DNA from: Pogostemon cablin
Taxonomy: Eukaryota; Streptophyta; Magnoliopsida; Lamiales; Lamiaceae
Direction of reading: 5' to 3'
Length of the DNA: 64,000 nt
Assembly: GCA_023678885.1 (NCBI GenBank)
Contig: CM042996.1
Span: 6,382,602-6,446,601 of the forward strand
Shown here: positions 34,605 through 46,320 of the stretch, piece after piece
Position numbering within the stretch: position 1 is the stretch's first letter
Layout: each line of letters starts with the position of its first letter
The notes under the pieces: model-generated
Database searches by the model: none
The model's input: the letters and a program-made list of their open reading frames with translations, nothing else
Told to the model about the DNA's origin: nothing
Made by a program: the position numbers and the translations under genes

Positions 34605-35767
34605 TCAAGTCAAGGAATCTTCAAAGACGATGCAAGCCTCATCCAGCGATTTGTAATGCTTCAAGCGATGCCCATTCGCCACTATGATGTCTCCGTCTTT
34701 ATCCATCAACTCAAAACTCCCCCCTCCGCAGGCTCTATGGATAATGAACGGCCTCATCCATTTCGATTTCAATTTCCCTGCGAAGAGCTTCAACCGAGAG
34801 TTAAAGAGTAATACCTCATCACCTTGCTTGAACTCCTTGTATGAGATCTTTGAGTCATGCCATTTTTTCATTCTTTCCTTGCAGATCTCCGAATTCTTGT
34901 AAGCACGATTTCTGAACTCGTCCAATGGATTGATATGAGTCATTCTCAACTCCTTTTGATCATTTAAGCACAAGTTCAAACTCCTCAATGTGCCCAAATA
35001 GCTCGGTGCTGAATTTCTACAAGTAAGTGGCACGGTTTTCCATAGATAATTTGATATGGTGACATATCTAACATCGTTTTATACACAGTCCGGAACCCCC
35101 ATAAAACATCATCGAGCTTCATAGCCCAATCCTTTCTATTGGTTCCGACTACTTTCTCCAAAATCTGCTTCACTTGTCGGTTGGAGACTTCGGCTTGCCC
35201 ATTCGCTTGAGGGTGATAGGGTGTAGTAACCCTATGCTTGACTCCATAGTCCTTAAGCACATTTTCAAGAAGTTTATTGATGAAGTGAGTACCTCCATCG
35301 CTCACTAGTGCTCTAGGAACTCCATAGCGTGCAAAGATATGTTTCTTAAAGAAAGATAAAACAGTCCTTGAATCATTCACACGAGTGGGAATGACTTCTA
35401 CCCATTTAGAAACATAATCCATGGATAAAAGGATGTAGAGAAATCCATTAGATGGGGGAAAAGGCCCCATAAAATCGATCCCTCATACATCGAAGATCTC
35501 AACAACAATGCTCGGCTGAAGTGGCATCTCATCTCTCCTACTTATGTTTTCCATCCTCTGACATCTATCGCATGTCGCCACATAGGTCTCACAATCTTTA
35601 AACAAAGTAGGCCAATAAAGAGCAGATTGAACCTTTGCTGCAGTCTTCTGAGCTCCGAAGTGCCCCCCGTTAAGTTGTGCATGGTAAAAATCAAGAACAC
35701 TCTCTATCTCAATCTCGGGCACACACCTACGGACTATGGAATCCGTACATATCTTGTAGACAAACGG
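34605..35767 (-). pseudogene. Gypsy integrase, right of the solo LTR insertion
   Basis: Starts at the insertion junction. The zinc domain is present (DFYHAQLNGGHFG, then CETYVATCDRCQR). The catalytic core shows all three acidic positions: SMDYVSKW, VSDGGTHF, and HPQANGQAEVSNRQ. The C-terminal module has FKQGDEVLLFNSRLKLF and KSKWMRPFIIHRA, the GPY/F-type fold that binds DNA. Frame breaks near 35475 and 35010 inactivate it. RT-RNase H-integrase order marks Ty3/gypsy. Confidence 0.92.
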
Positions 35768-37155
35768 TGTTGGATTGTATACTAAAAGTCTAGCTTTTTG
35801 TATGAACAATCTTATAACAATTTATTTGAAATGAGAATCATATGATCAAATGATTGCGTCTTATAATTTATTTATATGTACGATGCAATAGTCCACTTAC
35901 TTTATACTGTAGATAATATGTTGTGCGACAACACGCGGAAGATTATATTATCAGTTTCCTTATAAAGTATAAACAGATGCTCACAACCGAGATGGATGGG
36001 GACTCTCTATCGGGATGGTTGTAGTGTGGTTTGGTATTAGCTTGTCTTGGCTATAGAATCACATTAGTGCACTTGTGTGTATTGAGCAGGACCGCTTGAG
36101 ATCGTTCGACTTATACTGACTTATAGAAAAACTTAATCTCAGTTATTATGGAAGTTCGTGCTCTTAATCCCTATACAATAACCTCGACACGTAGGGCAAT
36201 ATGTATTTGTTTGATTCATCAATGGGTGAGATTTACATGTAATTAAATCAACAAACTCGGTGATTTGGGAAGTAATGTTATCTCTATGGTGTGCTGTTGA
36301 TTGTAGAAGGAATCCGTGTCCGTCATAGATTGATGATGTCCCCTTGAGGAGCTTATAAAGATTATCATGTAAACCTTGCAGGTGGAATTTATTCCGGCAT
36401 GATAATGAGGTTGAGTGGTACTACTCTTGGATGAGATATTAATTAATTGAGTTGTCAGTAACTTAAATTAATTAATGGACATTGTATATCTTAAACATGA
36501 GGAGACTAATGAGCTCATAATAAGAAGGAGCCCAAAACGTAATTTTGGGATTGGAAAGGCCAGCAGTAACAATATTTTAGTGGAATATATTATTATTATT
36601 GGACTTAAGTATAAGCTTTGGGCTAAGCTTGGATACTTAAGCCCAATGGAGGTCCAACCCAATTTCTCCTCCTGGTCCCTGTTGTAGCCCATGTATATAA
36701 GTCACCTCAACTTATCTGGAACCCTAATCTTATTCATTATTCACGTGTGATAAGGGTAGAGAGCAGATTGAGGAGGTCTCGTAGATCGTCGCCCACACGA
36801 CGTCGAGATCGGACTTGGGACATACGGCAGAAGATCAGAAGGTAGTTTGCTGCTGCTGTCCGCCACTTTACAAAATTTATATAAAATCGCACTATGATTA
36901 GAATTTGATGATCAATATACTGAAGGAAAGCCGTTGAAGAGATGATCATCTGAGCACAAAGATCATTCAATTCTGACATCAGACGAGGAAGTTATGGCCA
37001 TTCTCTTGGGACTGCACAATCTGTCAGCGAGAATCCTTCATCTTCTACATACCTTGGTGAATGGTAATCGTTTCTATGATTTATTGCTTCCGCTGATATT
37101 AGAAACGTATAGATCCCTAACGAGTCACGTTAACCAAACAATCCAAGCGCCAACA
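35768..37155 (+). mobile_element. Solo LTR inserted in gypsy pol (family X, copy 2)
   Basis: 1388 bp, TGTTGGATTGTATACTAAAA to CAAGCGCCAACA, matching 23187-24570 along its length. Flanked by AACGG (35763-35767) and AATGG (37156-37160), a 5-bp duplication with one later mutation. The insertion lies between RNase H and the integrase zinc domain. A TATA-like TATATAA is at 36694-36700. Short frames inside are not genes. Confidence 0.93.
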
Positions 37156-37561
37156 AATGGATCATACCATATAAAAGTCTCAATATCCCGCTTGAATTTT
37201 GCAAGTTGATATCGGTTACGGTAATGTAATTCACATAATCGGCATACCATGGATCCATCCATTGGGCAGCCACCACACATGCTCTCTCAACTCTTTCAAC
37301 AAGCACTACCATAATCTTCTCATCAGGGAACATCTCTTCTATGTAGTTGAAACAATCATCACAGTGCTCCCTTGTCTCTAACCTCGATAAGTGATCTACC
37401 AAAATATTCTCCGTACCTTTCTTATCTTGAATCTCCATATAGAACTCTTGTAGAAGAAGGATCCATCTAATGATCCTTGGCTTCGTTTCCTTCTTCTCTA
37501 TCAAATATCAGATCGCAGAATGATCCATGTACACTATAGTCTTCATGCCAACCAAGTACTG
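37156..37561 (-). pseudogene. Gypsy RNase H C-terminus
   Basis: In frame with the RT/RNase H piece upstream but entered through two stops. RWILLLQEFYMEIQDKKG and ENILVDHLSRL are the characteristic RNase H end of Athila-type Pol. One stop replaces the Arg expected in the conserved AIRYL, consistent with CGA changing to TGA. Confidence 0.88.
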
Positions 37562-38533
37562 TCAAAACTTATTGAACGCATACACTACAGCCAAAAACTC
37601 CTTTTCAGTCACCGTGTAGTTCTTTTGTGCAGCATCAAAAGTCTTACTCGCATAGTAAATGGCGCAGAACTTCTTATCCCTCAACTGCCCAAGCACCACT
37701 CCAAGTGCTAAATCACTTGCATCACACATAAGTACAAATGGCTGAGTCCAATCCGGTGTGATCAAGATAGGTGCAGTAATAAGCGCCTCTTTCAAAACCT
37801 GAAATGTTGTTAGACATTCTTCATCAAAAATAAAAGGAACATCCTTTTCAAGTAAATTAGATAAGGGCTTGGAGTATTTTGAGAAGTCTTTTATGAATCT
37901 TCTATAAAAACCGGCGTGTCCAAGGAAGGACCGCACTCCCTTTTCATTAGTAGGTGGTGGAAGCTTCTCGATCGCCACCACCTTTGCTCTATCCACCTGC
38001 AATCCCTTGGCCGAAATATGATGGCCAAGAACAATCTCATCTCTCACCATGAAGTGACACTTCTCCCAATTCAAGACAAGATTAGTTTCTTGGCATCTCT
38101 TCAAAACAGTAGCAAGGTTAGATAAACAAATATCAAAAGAGGAACTAAATACAGAAAAATTATCCATAAACACCTCCATGATCTTTTTTATCAACCCATC
38201 AAATATGGCCATCATGAAATGCTGAAATGTAGCATGCACATTACATAATCCAAAAGGCATCTTTCTAAAGGCAAATGTACCATAAGGGCAAGTAAAAGTG
38301 GTCTTTTCTTGATCTTCAGGTACAATCATAATCTGATTATAACCCGAGTACCCATTCAAGAAATAAGAAAACTCATACCCCGCAAAACGATCAAGCATTT
38401 GATCCATAAAAGGAAGGGAAAAATGGTCTTTGCTTGTATTTTCATTCAGTTTCCTATAATCCGTACACACACGCCATCCCGTAGGAATCCTAATGGTTAA
38501 TGTCTCACCATCCACGACTTTCACAATAGTCAT
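37562..38533 (-). pseudogene. Gypsy reverse transcriptase and RNase H
   Basis: 323-residue open segment. RT motifs: WRVCTDYRKLNENT, then FLNGYSGYNQI, TFAFRKMPFGLCN and the active-site box EVFMDNFSVF. The second catalytic Asp is Asn here (FMDN for FVDD/FMDD), which should abolish polymerase activity. RNase H follows with LMCDASDLALGVVLGQ and YTVTEKEFLAVVYA. It joins the upstream piece through a one-base loss in a G run near 38538. Confidence 0.95.
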
Positions 38534-39540
38534 GCCCCCTTCTTAGCTACAACATGCAATGGACTCAAATGGGGACTATCACTAATGGGGTAAATAATTC
38601 CAGCATCTAGCCACGTTAGGATTTGCTTCCTAATCACTTCTTGAATAGCGGGATTCACCCTCCGCTGATTCTGAATGTTATTCTTGGCCACATCTAACAA
38701 TCTTATCCTATGCATACAATATGAAGGACTAATACTTTTCAAATCATCAAGAGACCAACCATTCACAGACTTATACTTCCTGAGCACATCTAACAATTCA
38801 TCAAGTTGATCATCATCAAGAGAAGAAGATACAATTACCGGATATTTTCCATTGTCACCAAGATAGGCATACTTCAAGTGCCCCGGTAGTGGTTTCAACT
38901 CCTCTTTCTTCTTTTCTTGAGGAGCGCTCTCTCTATCCAATGGTAAGTACTTCCTAGTCCACTTGACCTCTTCAACCTTTGTCCTCTCCGATTGATACCT
39001 ATCATCACCCAAAGCAAGCAAGTTTTCAAGAAAATCAATACATACCTTGTTGGAGAGTTCATCTAGCTCCGTGGTGGGAAAAGTAAGAGATTCCATCAAG
39101 CATGTCTCAAGAGGATCCTTAGAAAGAATCAGAGACATGTCTTCATTAACAATCTCCTCCACCACATCAATGATGTTACACTGCGTCTCCATCGGCATCT
39201 TCATTGCTTTGTCGAGGTTGAATAAGATCTCTTCTTTATCCATTCTCAGCCTTAGCTCACCCTTTTGTACATGAATCATAGCTCCCGCAATAACAAGGAA
39301 AGGTCTCCCCAAGATTAGAGGGATATTATCCTTGTCATCTTCCATCTCAAGCACAAGAAAGTCCACAGGAAAGACGAGCTTCTCCATTTTGACAAGAACA
39401 TCTTCAATCACACCCTTCGGAAAGGTCATAGACTTATCCGCTAGTTGTAGAGCCACCGATATGGGAGTTAACTCCCCCAAACCAAGCTTTTTAAAGATAG
39501 ACAATGGTATTAAATTGATACTTGCCCCAAGATCGCGCAA
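38530..39540 (-). pseudogene. Gypsy protease and RT N-terminus
   Basis: Begins in the aspartic protease region: LGASINLIPLSIFKKLGLGE carries the D-x-G-A-S type active site (RDLGAS), and IPLILGRPFL is the second conserved block. The C-terminus has AIQEVIRKQILTWLDAGIIY, the start of the gypsy RT fold. It cleaves the Gag-Pol polyprotein in active relatives. Confidence 0.92.
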
Positions 39541-40010
39541 GGCTAGTCGTGCGACCCCTTTCCAATTTCACATAAGATAGTGAAGCTTCCCGAATCCTTC
39601 AACTTAGCTGGCAGCTTCCTTTGTATGATTGAGCTGCAATTCTCCGACAAGTTCACTGTTTCAATTCCGTTCAAGCTTATCTTCTTCAAAAGTATATCTT
39701 TAGAAAATGGTCATAATACGACATCTCCAAGATCGCTTCAAAGAAAGGAATGTTCAAACTTATTTGTTTATGAGATCTGAAAACCTCTTGAACTTCTCTT
39801 CCAATCCCTTTTTGACAAGCTTGAAATGAAACAGTGGAGGTATCTTTGTTTTGGGAATCCCCCATTCATCACGTTCAACCTTCTCTGTTTTATCCTTCTC
39901 GGCTCTCAATCTCTTGGCTCTTTTCCACTTCTTTTCTACTAATGTAAGCTTGCTATTTTGCTCTTGAGATGTAGCTGGAGTGTTCCGATCAACAGGCGTC
40001 GCATTCGGTA
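39541..40010 (-). pseudogene. Gypsy gag-pol linker, pre-protease segment
   Basis: Translated on the minus strand this shows a Lys-rich stretch (EKKWKRAKRLRAEKDKTEKV), KIPPLFHFKLVKKGLEEKFK, then NIPFFEAILEMSYYDHFLK and KLPAKLKDSGSFTILCEIG. These blocks precede the protease in Athila-type polyproteins. A stop near 39772 and frame changes break it. Confidence 0.75.
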
Positions 40011-40395
40011 TTTAATCGGACTCTGAACTGTGTTGCTTGACCTCCGCTCAACCAAGATAGTTTGGTCGAGCAACCTGCCTGATCGCGTACTCTGTTCCTT
40101 GAAGTGTTGCTCGACCTCCGTTCGACCAAGATAGTTGGTCTAGCAGATAAGTTTTGGTCGAGCAACCTGCCTGATCGTAAGCTCTCGCCACCCTACCGTT
40201 GTTCGACTTTCGTTCGACCTTGGTGGTCTGGTCGAACGGTTATGTGCAAGTCGAATGGATTGTCAGAAAACAGAGTATCATAATTCTATTTTTCTGGAAA
40301 TTGTTCGACCTCTGCTCGACCAGAAGGTCTGGTCGAGCAAACCCAATCTGGTCGAGCAACTCCTCTGCTCCATTGGAAGGCACCCGCCGGCATCA
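40011..40395 (-). repeat. Hairpin minisatellite at the gag-pol junction
   Basis: The same CTCGACC/GGTCGAG units as in the LTR, including GCTCGACCAGAAGGTCTGGT followed by CGAGC. They lie where gag normally reads continuously into pol. It is unclear whether the repeat was translated. Confidence 0.8.
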
Positions 40396-40422
40396 TCGGA
40401 CCTTCATATTGCATTCCCGACC

Positions 40423-41968
40423 TCAATGTGATGGCATGGCAAGACTTTGGGTTCTCAATATTTTGAGATGGAAACTTCTTTTCTCAATAGTTTGAGTCAA
40501 TTTGTTTACATTTCCAGCCATCTCCCCCATCAACAACGTAATGTCTTTCACTTGAGTAGACAAATCCTTATGATTATCATCAATCTTTTTTTCTAACTTT
40601 GCCTCAAGACGATTTACTCTTGTATCGTTCCTCGCCATGTACCTATTCACCGTATCCTCAAAGCCAGGCTTCCCTTCTTCCATCTTAGCTCTGAGATCAA
40701 CACCGATAGGAGGTTGCACCACATTATTCGGATTGCTCCATGAAAACTCTGGCCTCCTTGTTTGTTGGTAATTACCCGGGGGACCACGATTGTTGTAATT
40801 CCCCTGATAATTCTAATTTTTTTATTTGGGTACCTAGTTTCTTGAATAGTTTGACCCATGGCAAAGTTTGCCTCCTCAATCTCCTCTTGGCTAGCTCCTT
40901 CATAGCCACCATCCTGCTGCATCATTGGTACTTTCTGAGATAAATCAGTGATCTGTTTTTGCTGATACTCTAGTAACTTGCTGATATTAGCCAAGCTAGA
41001 GATGATCTCGTCATCTTTTCCCAACTTCACCATAGTATGCTCAACATGTGCCACTTTACCAAGGACATAAGTGCCTCTCACTCTATCAGTCGGCCAATCC
41101 CTTAAATTCATCGAAATATCCTCGAAAAGCTTCTCGGCATCAATGGGCGACTTCGTAAGCAATGCTCCATTAGAAGAAACATCAAGTAACACTCAAAAAT
41201 TGTAATCCAACCCATTATAGAATATACTGATATATTGAGCTTTAGATAGCCCATGTTGTGGACACTTACGAAGCATGTCCTTGAACCTGTCCCAAGCTTC
41301 ATGAAACTTCTTATTACCATGAATAGCAAATTGATTAATCTCTAGCTTCATCTTGAACACCATTGAAGGTGACATGTATCGCTCCAAGAATTTCACTTTC
41401 AACTTCTCCCATGTATCACATTCAGTAGCATCAAGATTATCGTACCAATCTCTCGTTTTTTCATTCAGCGAGAACTTAAAAATATTATTTTCCTCGTATC
41501 CTCATGAGCTCCTGCAGCTTTTTGTGTACTTTCATACCCAAGGAACTTATTTAGATGTTGCTAAGGATCTTCAAAGGTTCCTCCAGAGAAGGGACCCCTT
41601 TCAATCATGGTGATAAGAGCAGGGTGTAAATCAAAATTGGCTCCGGTCTCTCCTGCTCCTAACAACCCAGCATTGCCCCCTCCGTTGTTCTTAAAAACTT
41701 CACGGATGGCAAGTGTATCAGGATTCGCAGCCATGTTGATTGTCTCTACTTCCGAATTATCTTTGGTTGCAGCTTCAATCGTTTGCGAATTCAGCACGTC
41801 AACTTCAACTCCTAAATCAAGAGCCTCAGTTGGATCTATTTTCTTGTTCTTATTCTTCTTCTTTTTTGTCTTCCTCGACGATGCTCCAATCTCTGGATTA
41901 TAAGGCTCTAATTCACCTGCTTTAGATCTCGTGAGCATACACTTAGAAGAGTAAGTGTTAGAAATCAA
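40423..41968 (-). pseudogene. Gypsy gag
   Basis: The ATG at 41968 starts an N-terminal region with a Lys-rich block (RKTKKKKNKNKKIDPTEALD). Further segments follow in changing frames: KFLERYMSPSMVFKMKLEIN, FHEAWDRFKDMLRKCPQHGL (the capsid-domain signature of plant gypsy gag) and a coiled-coil-like MARNDTRVNRLEAKLEKKID. Frameshifts lie near 41560, 41400 and 40650, with stops between. Confidence 0.9.
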
Positions 41969-42028
41969 AGATAAGAATAATATAATCTCAATTAAACTAG
42001 AAATAATAAACTAATAATTAATTCCATC

Positions 42029-42051
42029 CCCGTGCAACGGTGCCAAGAACT
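42029..42051 (-). promoter_or_regulatory. Primer-binding site of the gypsy element
   Basis: Minus strand immediately after the 5' LTR: AGTTCTTGGCACCGTTGCAC, then GGGGA. It differs by a few bases from the TTGGCGCCGTTGCCGGGGA type of Athila elements (tRNA-Asp). Confidence 0.8.
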
Positions 42052-43609
42052 TGATGAGCATTTTCTCAACACACAAAATTAATCCTCAAGTATAAGGATA
42101 TCAATTGTAGTTTCGATAGGTGACCAAGTGATTATCGTACCTAAGAGACGGATTATTATCAGCTTAATTATGTTCTAATTTACTAAGATTATGTTTGGCA
42201 AATTGGTTTTGACTTGTTACGGAATTAAATAGCAATTAACTTAAATAGAAAATCAAATAAATAAACAAGCAATAGAGAAGATTCGGCTGTGATCAAGTAA
42301 GAAGTTAGGTAGTTCTTCGGGCATCCAGTTTTACTTATTAATTTCCCTTCCATGTGTTTGTCCGACTCTACCTTGTGGTCTATGGACGCATCACTAAACC
42401 ATGCACGTTCACCCTATAAACACAAGTAAACATGCGTATGACACGTGTGAATATCCTCGGAGCAAGAGATATAATTCACTCTCCTTTCTAGGTACTATCA
42501 GTATCAATTATTTCCCGTGCACTTAGTACTCTAACCCGATACGATCTCCCTTTATAGGTATATGACGTTATACTCTTTATCCTACTTATTAACCCGAATA
42601 ATATTCAATTAACAAGTATTTATATAAGATAGTTCTAATAAGACTTCGAAATCCCTTCACTTAGAATTATAACATGTAATCCTACTCAGCGATGAACGTA
42701 GTCAATCAATAACCAAGGTATGTATTCAAACTCTACATAACAGTTAATGATGCATAAAACAATCGTGAGTATGAATTTAAAAATCACAATCTTATAAAAA
42801 ATAAACCACAAGTAATGTTGTACGGAGTTTACACATGGAAATTCAATTAACTCATAAAATTTTCATAACCCTAGAACTACCGGAGCGGTTCTAGCCCATG
42901 ATTGATCTAGGAACAATCATGATTGATTGGTATGATCTTACTTGACGCACCAGAAGAACCTCTCTTCACGACTCCTTCGGATGATGGTAGGGTGGTTTTG
43001 GTGGTGGATGGATGATGAGTTATGTGTGTCTCTTTCTCCTGCGAAGGCTCTTCTTTTATACTTGTGGAACCTCCTTATGGGCATAGGATGGGCTTTTGCT
43101 TGAGGCATACGTCAAATTTGGTAAAAAAACATCCGAAACTTCTAAAAATATCATCAACGAGAATCTGCTCGACCAAACTGGACTGGTCAAGCAAGGCCTT
43201 CAACACGAGCAATGGTCGAGCAAACTCTCTGTAAGATTTGCGTATTTTTCTCGACCAAGCTCCTCTGCTCGACCAAAGTGATGCTAGTCGAGCAACACCT
43301 CCAAGTCGAGTAACCTTTCTTTAAGAATTGTGCATTCTGTTTGACTTGACCTCATTTGCTCGACCATAGTAAGTTTGGTCGAGTAACGCCTGGAAGTCGA
43401 GCAACCCTCGAAAATTGCTTCAAAAATCGTGTCTTTCAAATCTGAGCCCTTTCGACCCGTTCTTTTGTACAAATACACTCAAAAAGCCCTTGCATTCTCT
43501 GATTCGTGGCTTTTCCTTAAATATTCCGATTCGTCTCAATAAAAGACTTAATCGTACTCAATTTCCACACAAATCAAAGCCCAAAATACGTGAATTTACA
43601 CTCTCATCA
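42052..43609 (-). mobile_element. 5' LTR of Athila-type Ty3/gypsy element
   Basis: 1558 bp, same length as 28562-30119 and the same tips. TATA box TATAAAAGAA on the minus strand at 43051-43060. The two LTRs differ at scattered sites, several of them C-to-T or G-to-A in CG context within the hairpin units (for example GGTCGAGC to GGTCAAGC), as expected from decay of methylated cytosines after insertion. Confidence 0.95.
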
Positions 43610-43614
43610 GGCAC
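43610..43614. repeat. Target-site duplication of the gypsy element (right)
   Basis: GGCAC, pairing with 28557-28561. Confidence 0.92.
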
Positions 43615-44222
43615 TTTGATATGTGAAAGAGACCATCACAACATGGTTAAAGTTTCAGAAAGTTGCAACATGGGATAAGACAGTTTTTTGATATGTTGAT
43701 GTTGATTATGCAGCAAATCTTGGCACAAGAAAGTCTCTTACAGGTATGTGTTCAATCTATTTGGTACTGCAGTGAGTTGGAAGGCAACACATCAACATAT
43801 AGTAGCTCTATCAACTACAGAAGCTGAATTTGTTGCTCTTACAGAAGCAATCAAAGAAGAAGTGTGGCTGATTAAAATACTAAGTGAGTTTGGCATTCAA
43901 CAAGAAGGGATTGAGGTGTATTGTGACAATCAAAGTGCAATGCATTTCTTAAAGTATCAGGGGTATCATGAAAAGCCAAGCACATTGATGTGAGGCTATA
44001 CTTTATAAGGGACATGATAGAAAATGGAGTAGGTGTTGTTAAGAAAATTAAAACCTCTGAGAATCCAGCCGATGCATTCACCAAGGCTTTACCAGTTCAG
44101 ATATATGAACTGTGTAAGAGCTTGATCAGTTTAAACTGACAAGATAAGGAGGAAAGGTGGCTGCAACCTGTAAAGCAGCAATGTGGAAGGAGATAATAAC
44201 TAGACATAGTAATGCATGGTCT
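43615..44222 (+). pseudogene. Copia element 1 RNase H, right piece
   Basis: Resumes the copia frame after the gypsy insertion, through several frameshifts. VALSTTEAEFVALTEA (with catalytic Glu) and IEVYCDNQSAMHFLK (catalytic Asp) are the closing RNase H motifs of copia Pol. Stops follow at 43992 and beyond. Confidence 0.9.
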
Positions 44223-44234
44223 AAGGTGGAAATT
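44223..44234 (+). promoter_or_regulatory. Polypurine tract of copia element 1
   Basis: AAGGTGGAAATT directly before the 3' LTR. Confidence 0.6.
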
Positions 44235-44825
44235 TATGAAGAGTAGACTTGCATGCATGGTATTGTGTATGTATGTCATTAGTAAGCCACGTAGAGAACA
44301 AGCACTGGTTGTCAAGCATGGAAAAGGATTGCATGCAGAAGTAACTATAGTTTGTTGGATCAGTTTGTAAGTTGAGATGATCAGATTGATGACATGACAA
44401 AGGATTGTGAAGCAGCTGAACGTATGAAGTAGTTGGAAGATTCAGTTGGTTGCAACTGATTCAGCAAGCATTGAAGCTGATTAGTTGGACTGGCATCTAG
44501 TGTGGACACACGTTTATAAACTGAACTTGCAAGTTGGATTAATTGATCATCTTCATCGTATCAGTTTGCAGAACAAGAATTAGGGTTTATAGAATAAATG
44601 AGTTGCTTGTAATCGTGTAATCTTCATCATCATCATAGTGAAAGCTCTCTCTCCCTTAAGAGTGGATGTAAGCTTATGCTGAACCACTATAATCCTTCTC
44701 TCTCTTTCGTTTTGATTTCATTGTTTTACAATTCAATACGTGAGTGATTAAGTGAGTGGTCATAAGATCGTTAAAGGTGTGAGTTCTTGAGAGGATAATC
44801 AAGTTTCTTGCTTAAGTTTCATAAG
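44235..44825 (+). mobile_element. 3' LTR of Ty1/copia element 1
   Basis: 591 bp, matching the 5' LTR without the solo-LTR insertion. Followed by ATCTTC, the right target duplication (44826-44831). Confidence 0.9.
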
Positions 44826-44831
44826 ATCTTC

Positions 44832-45216
44832 CCAAAAGAAAATGTTTTTTTTAATTCCCAAAAACTCTTTCCAATATAATTTTAAACCAACCATTTCTTT
44901 CTCCAAGGATAATATTAGCTACATCCGGACCACGTCATACTTCTTTCATAATATTTTGGATTAACTGTTCTCCACTATCATACCTGTATATAGATTCTAC
45001 AACCTTCACCCAAAGAATGTTTTTTCCCCCTCAACCATCTTCACATCCATTTCCTCACAAATGCCTTATTGAAATGCTCAAAGTCCAGTGTTTTTAATTA
45101 AATCTCCTCTCTCCTTTGGATTACATAAAAAAAATTCAGTCTATCCAAACAATATTTTCTCACCAACTCCACCAACCCAAAAAAAATTATGATACAATTT
45201 CACAATTATTCGAATG

Positions 45217-45247
<31 letters not shown>

Positions 45248-45276
45248 TTGAATAAGATTGCGTAATGTTTTATGAC
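44832..45276. other. Intergenic DNA right of the nested retroelements
   Basis: AT-rich with an (ATT)n microsatellite near 45222-45247. No gene. Confidence 0.5.
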
Positions 45277-45547
45277 AAATTCTCTTGTGAGACATTAATT
45301 TCATGAGACGGTTTGTGAGACATGTTAAAATATGTCTATCATTTACATAAAATACGTTTAATGGTTGTTAAAGTATGTTTTCTAAAGTAGGTTGGATTAA
45401 GTATTAATGTATGATTTTAGCTATTATAATACGATTTATTATTAACATATTTTAACTACAAATAAACATACTTTATCTACACAATAAGCATACTCTAGTG
45501 ATGAGTTGACCCGTCTCACAAATAATCTGTTTCACAAGAGTGTCTCT
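45277..45547. mobile_element. MITE with GAGACGGTCTCACA-type ends (copy 3)
   Basis: The left end is ATTCTCTTGTGAGACATTAA with TGAGACGGTTTGTGAGAC. The right end is ACCCGTCTCACAAATAATCT with TTTCACAAGAGTGTCTCTC. A strong inverted pair. Confidence 0.5.
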
Positions 45548-46320
45548 CATATATTATTATTATTATTATTATTATTTTTTTTTTTTTTGAATAAGATAAA
45601 AGGAAAGATAATAATAAATAGGCATAGAAGATAATATCGTATTTAGCATTTCGATTCGTTGTCACGCTTCTTTTAGTCTATCGTATGTGATACATAAAAT
45701 AGACTGACAAGTTTTAGTCCTTATATTTGAATAGAAAGCGCCTTCCAACAATATGCACACATTTTGTTACAAAAATAAGGTCCTAATTATTATATTGAAA
45801 AACCTTGTTTACTAACCGAACTTATTATGGTTTACATTTTTTATTTTATTTCGTCTTAATTGATAATTTATATTTTTATTTTTGTCATGTGATACCACAC
45901 AAAATAATTAATTACTTCTATATGAATCCATCCACAATACTAATATAATTATCCGCTATGCATTAATTATTTTATATTTAAAATTAACTATTTACTACAC
46001 ATTAAATATTTTATATTTCAACTTATTACACATTAAAATATTAATATCTCTTAATCTATGCAAAAATCAATGATAAAACGGAGCCACAGAATAATAATTA
46101 ATTCTCTTATAATTATATGTTGATGGCTACTTGATGTAGTCGTAGTAATATAAAATGAAATAGGTGGGTATATGGGTAAATGCGATAGTCTATCACGTCG
46201 TTAAAGCCTATAGTCGCTAGAAGTAGGGGCAGTTGGAGGCTTGTACAAACAAAATTAATTTTTATCTACATAATGTAAATGTCCAATAAAGTAACGAACA
46301 AATTTTACATGAAACCCTCA
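45548..46320. other. AT-rich intergenic DNA, no gene seen
   Basis: Begins with a second (ATT)n plus T-run microsatellite. No supported gene. Confidence 0.5.

Noticed and set aside
36468..36979. Small frames on both strands near 36.5-37.0 kb
   Set aside because: Inside the family X solo LTR, which is non-coding; the other copy does not preserve them.
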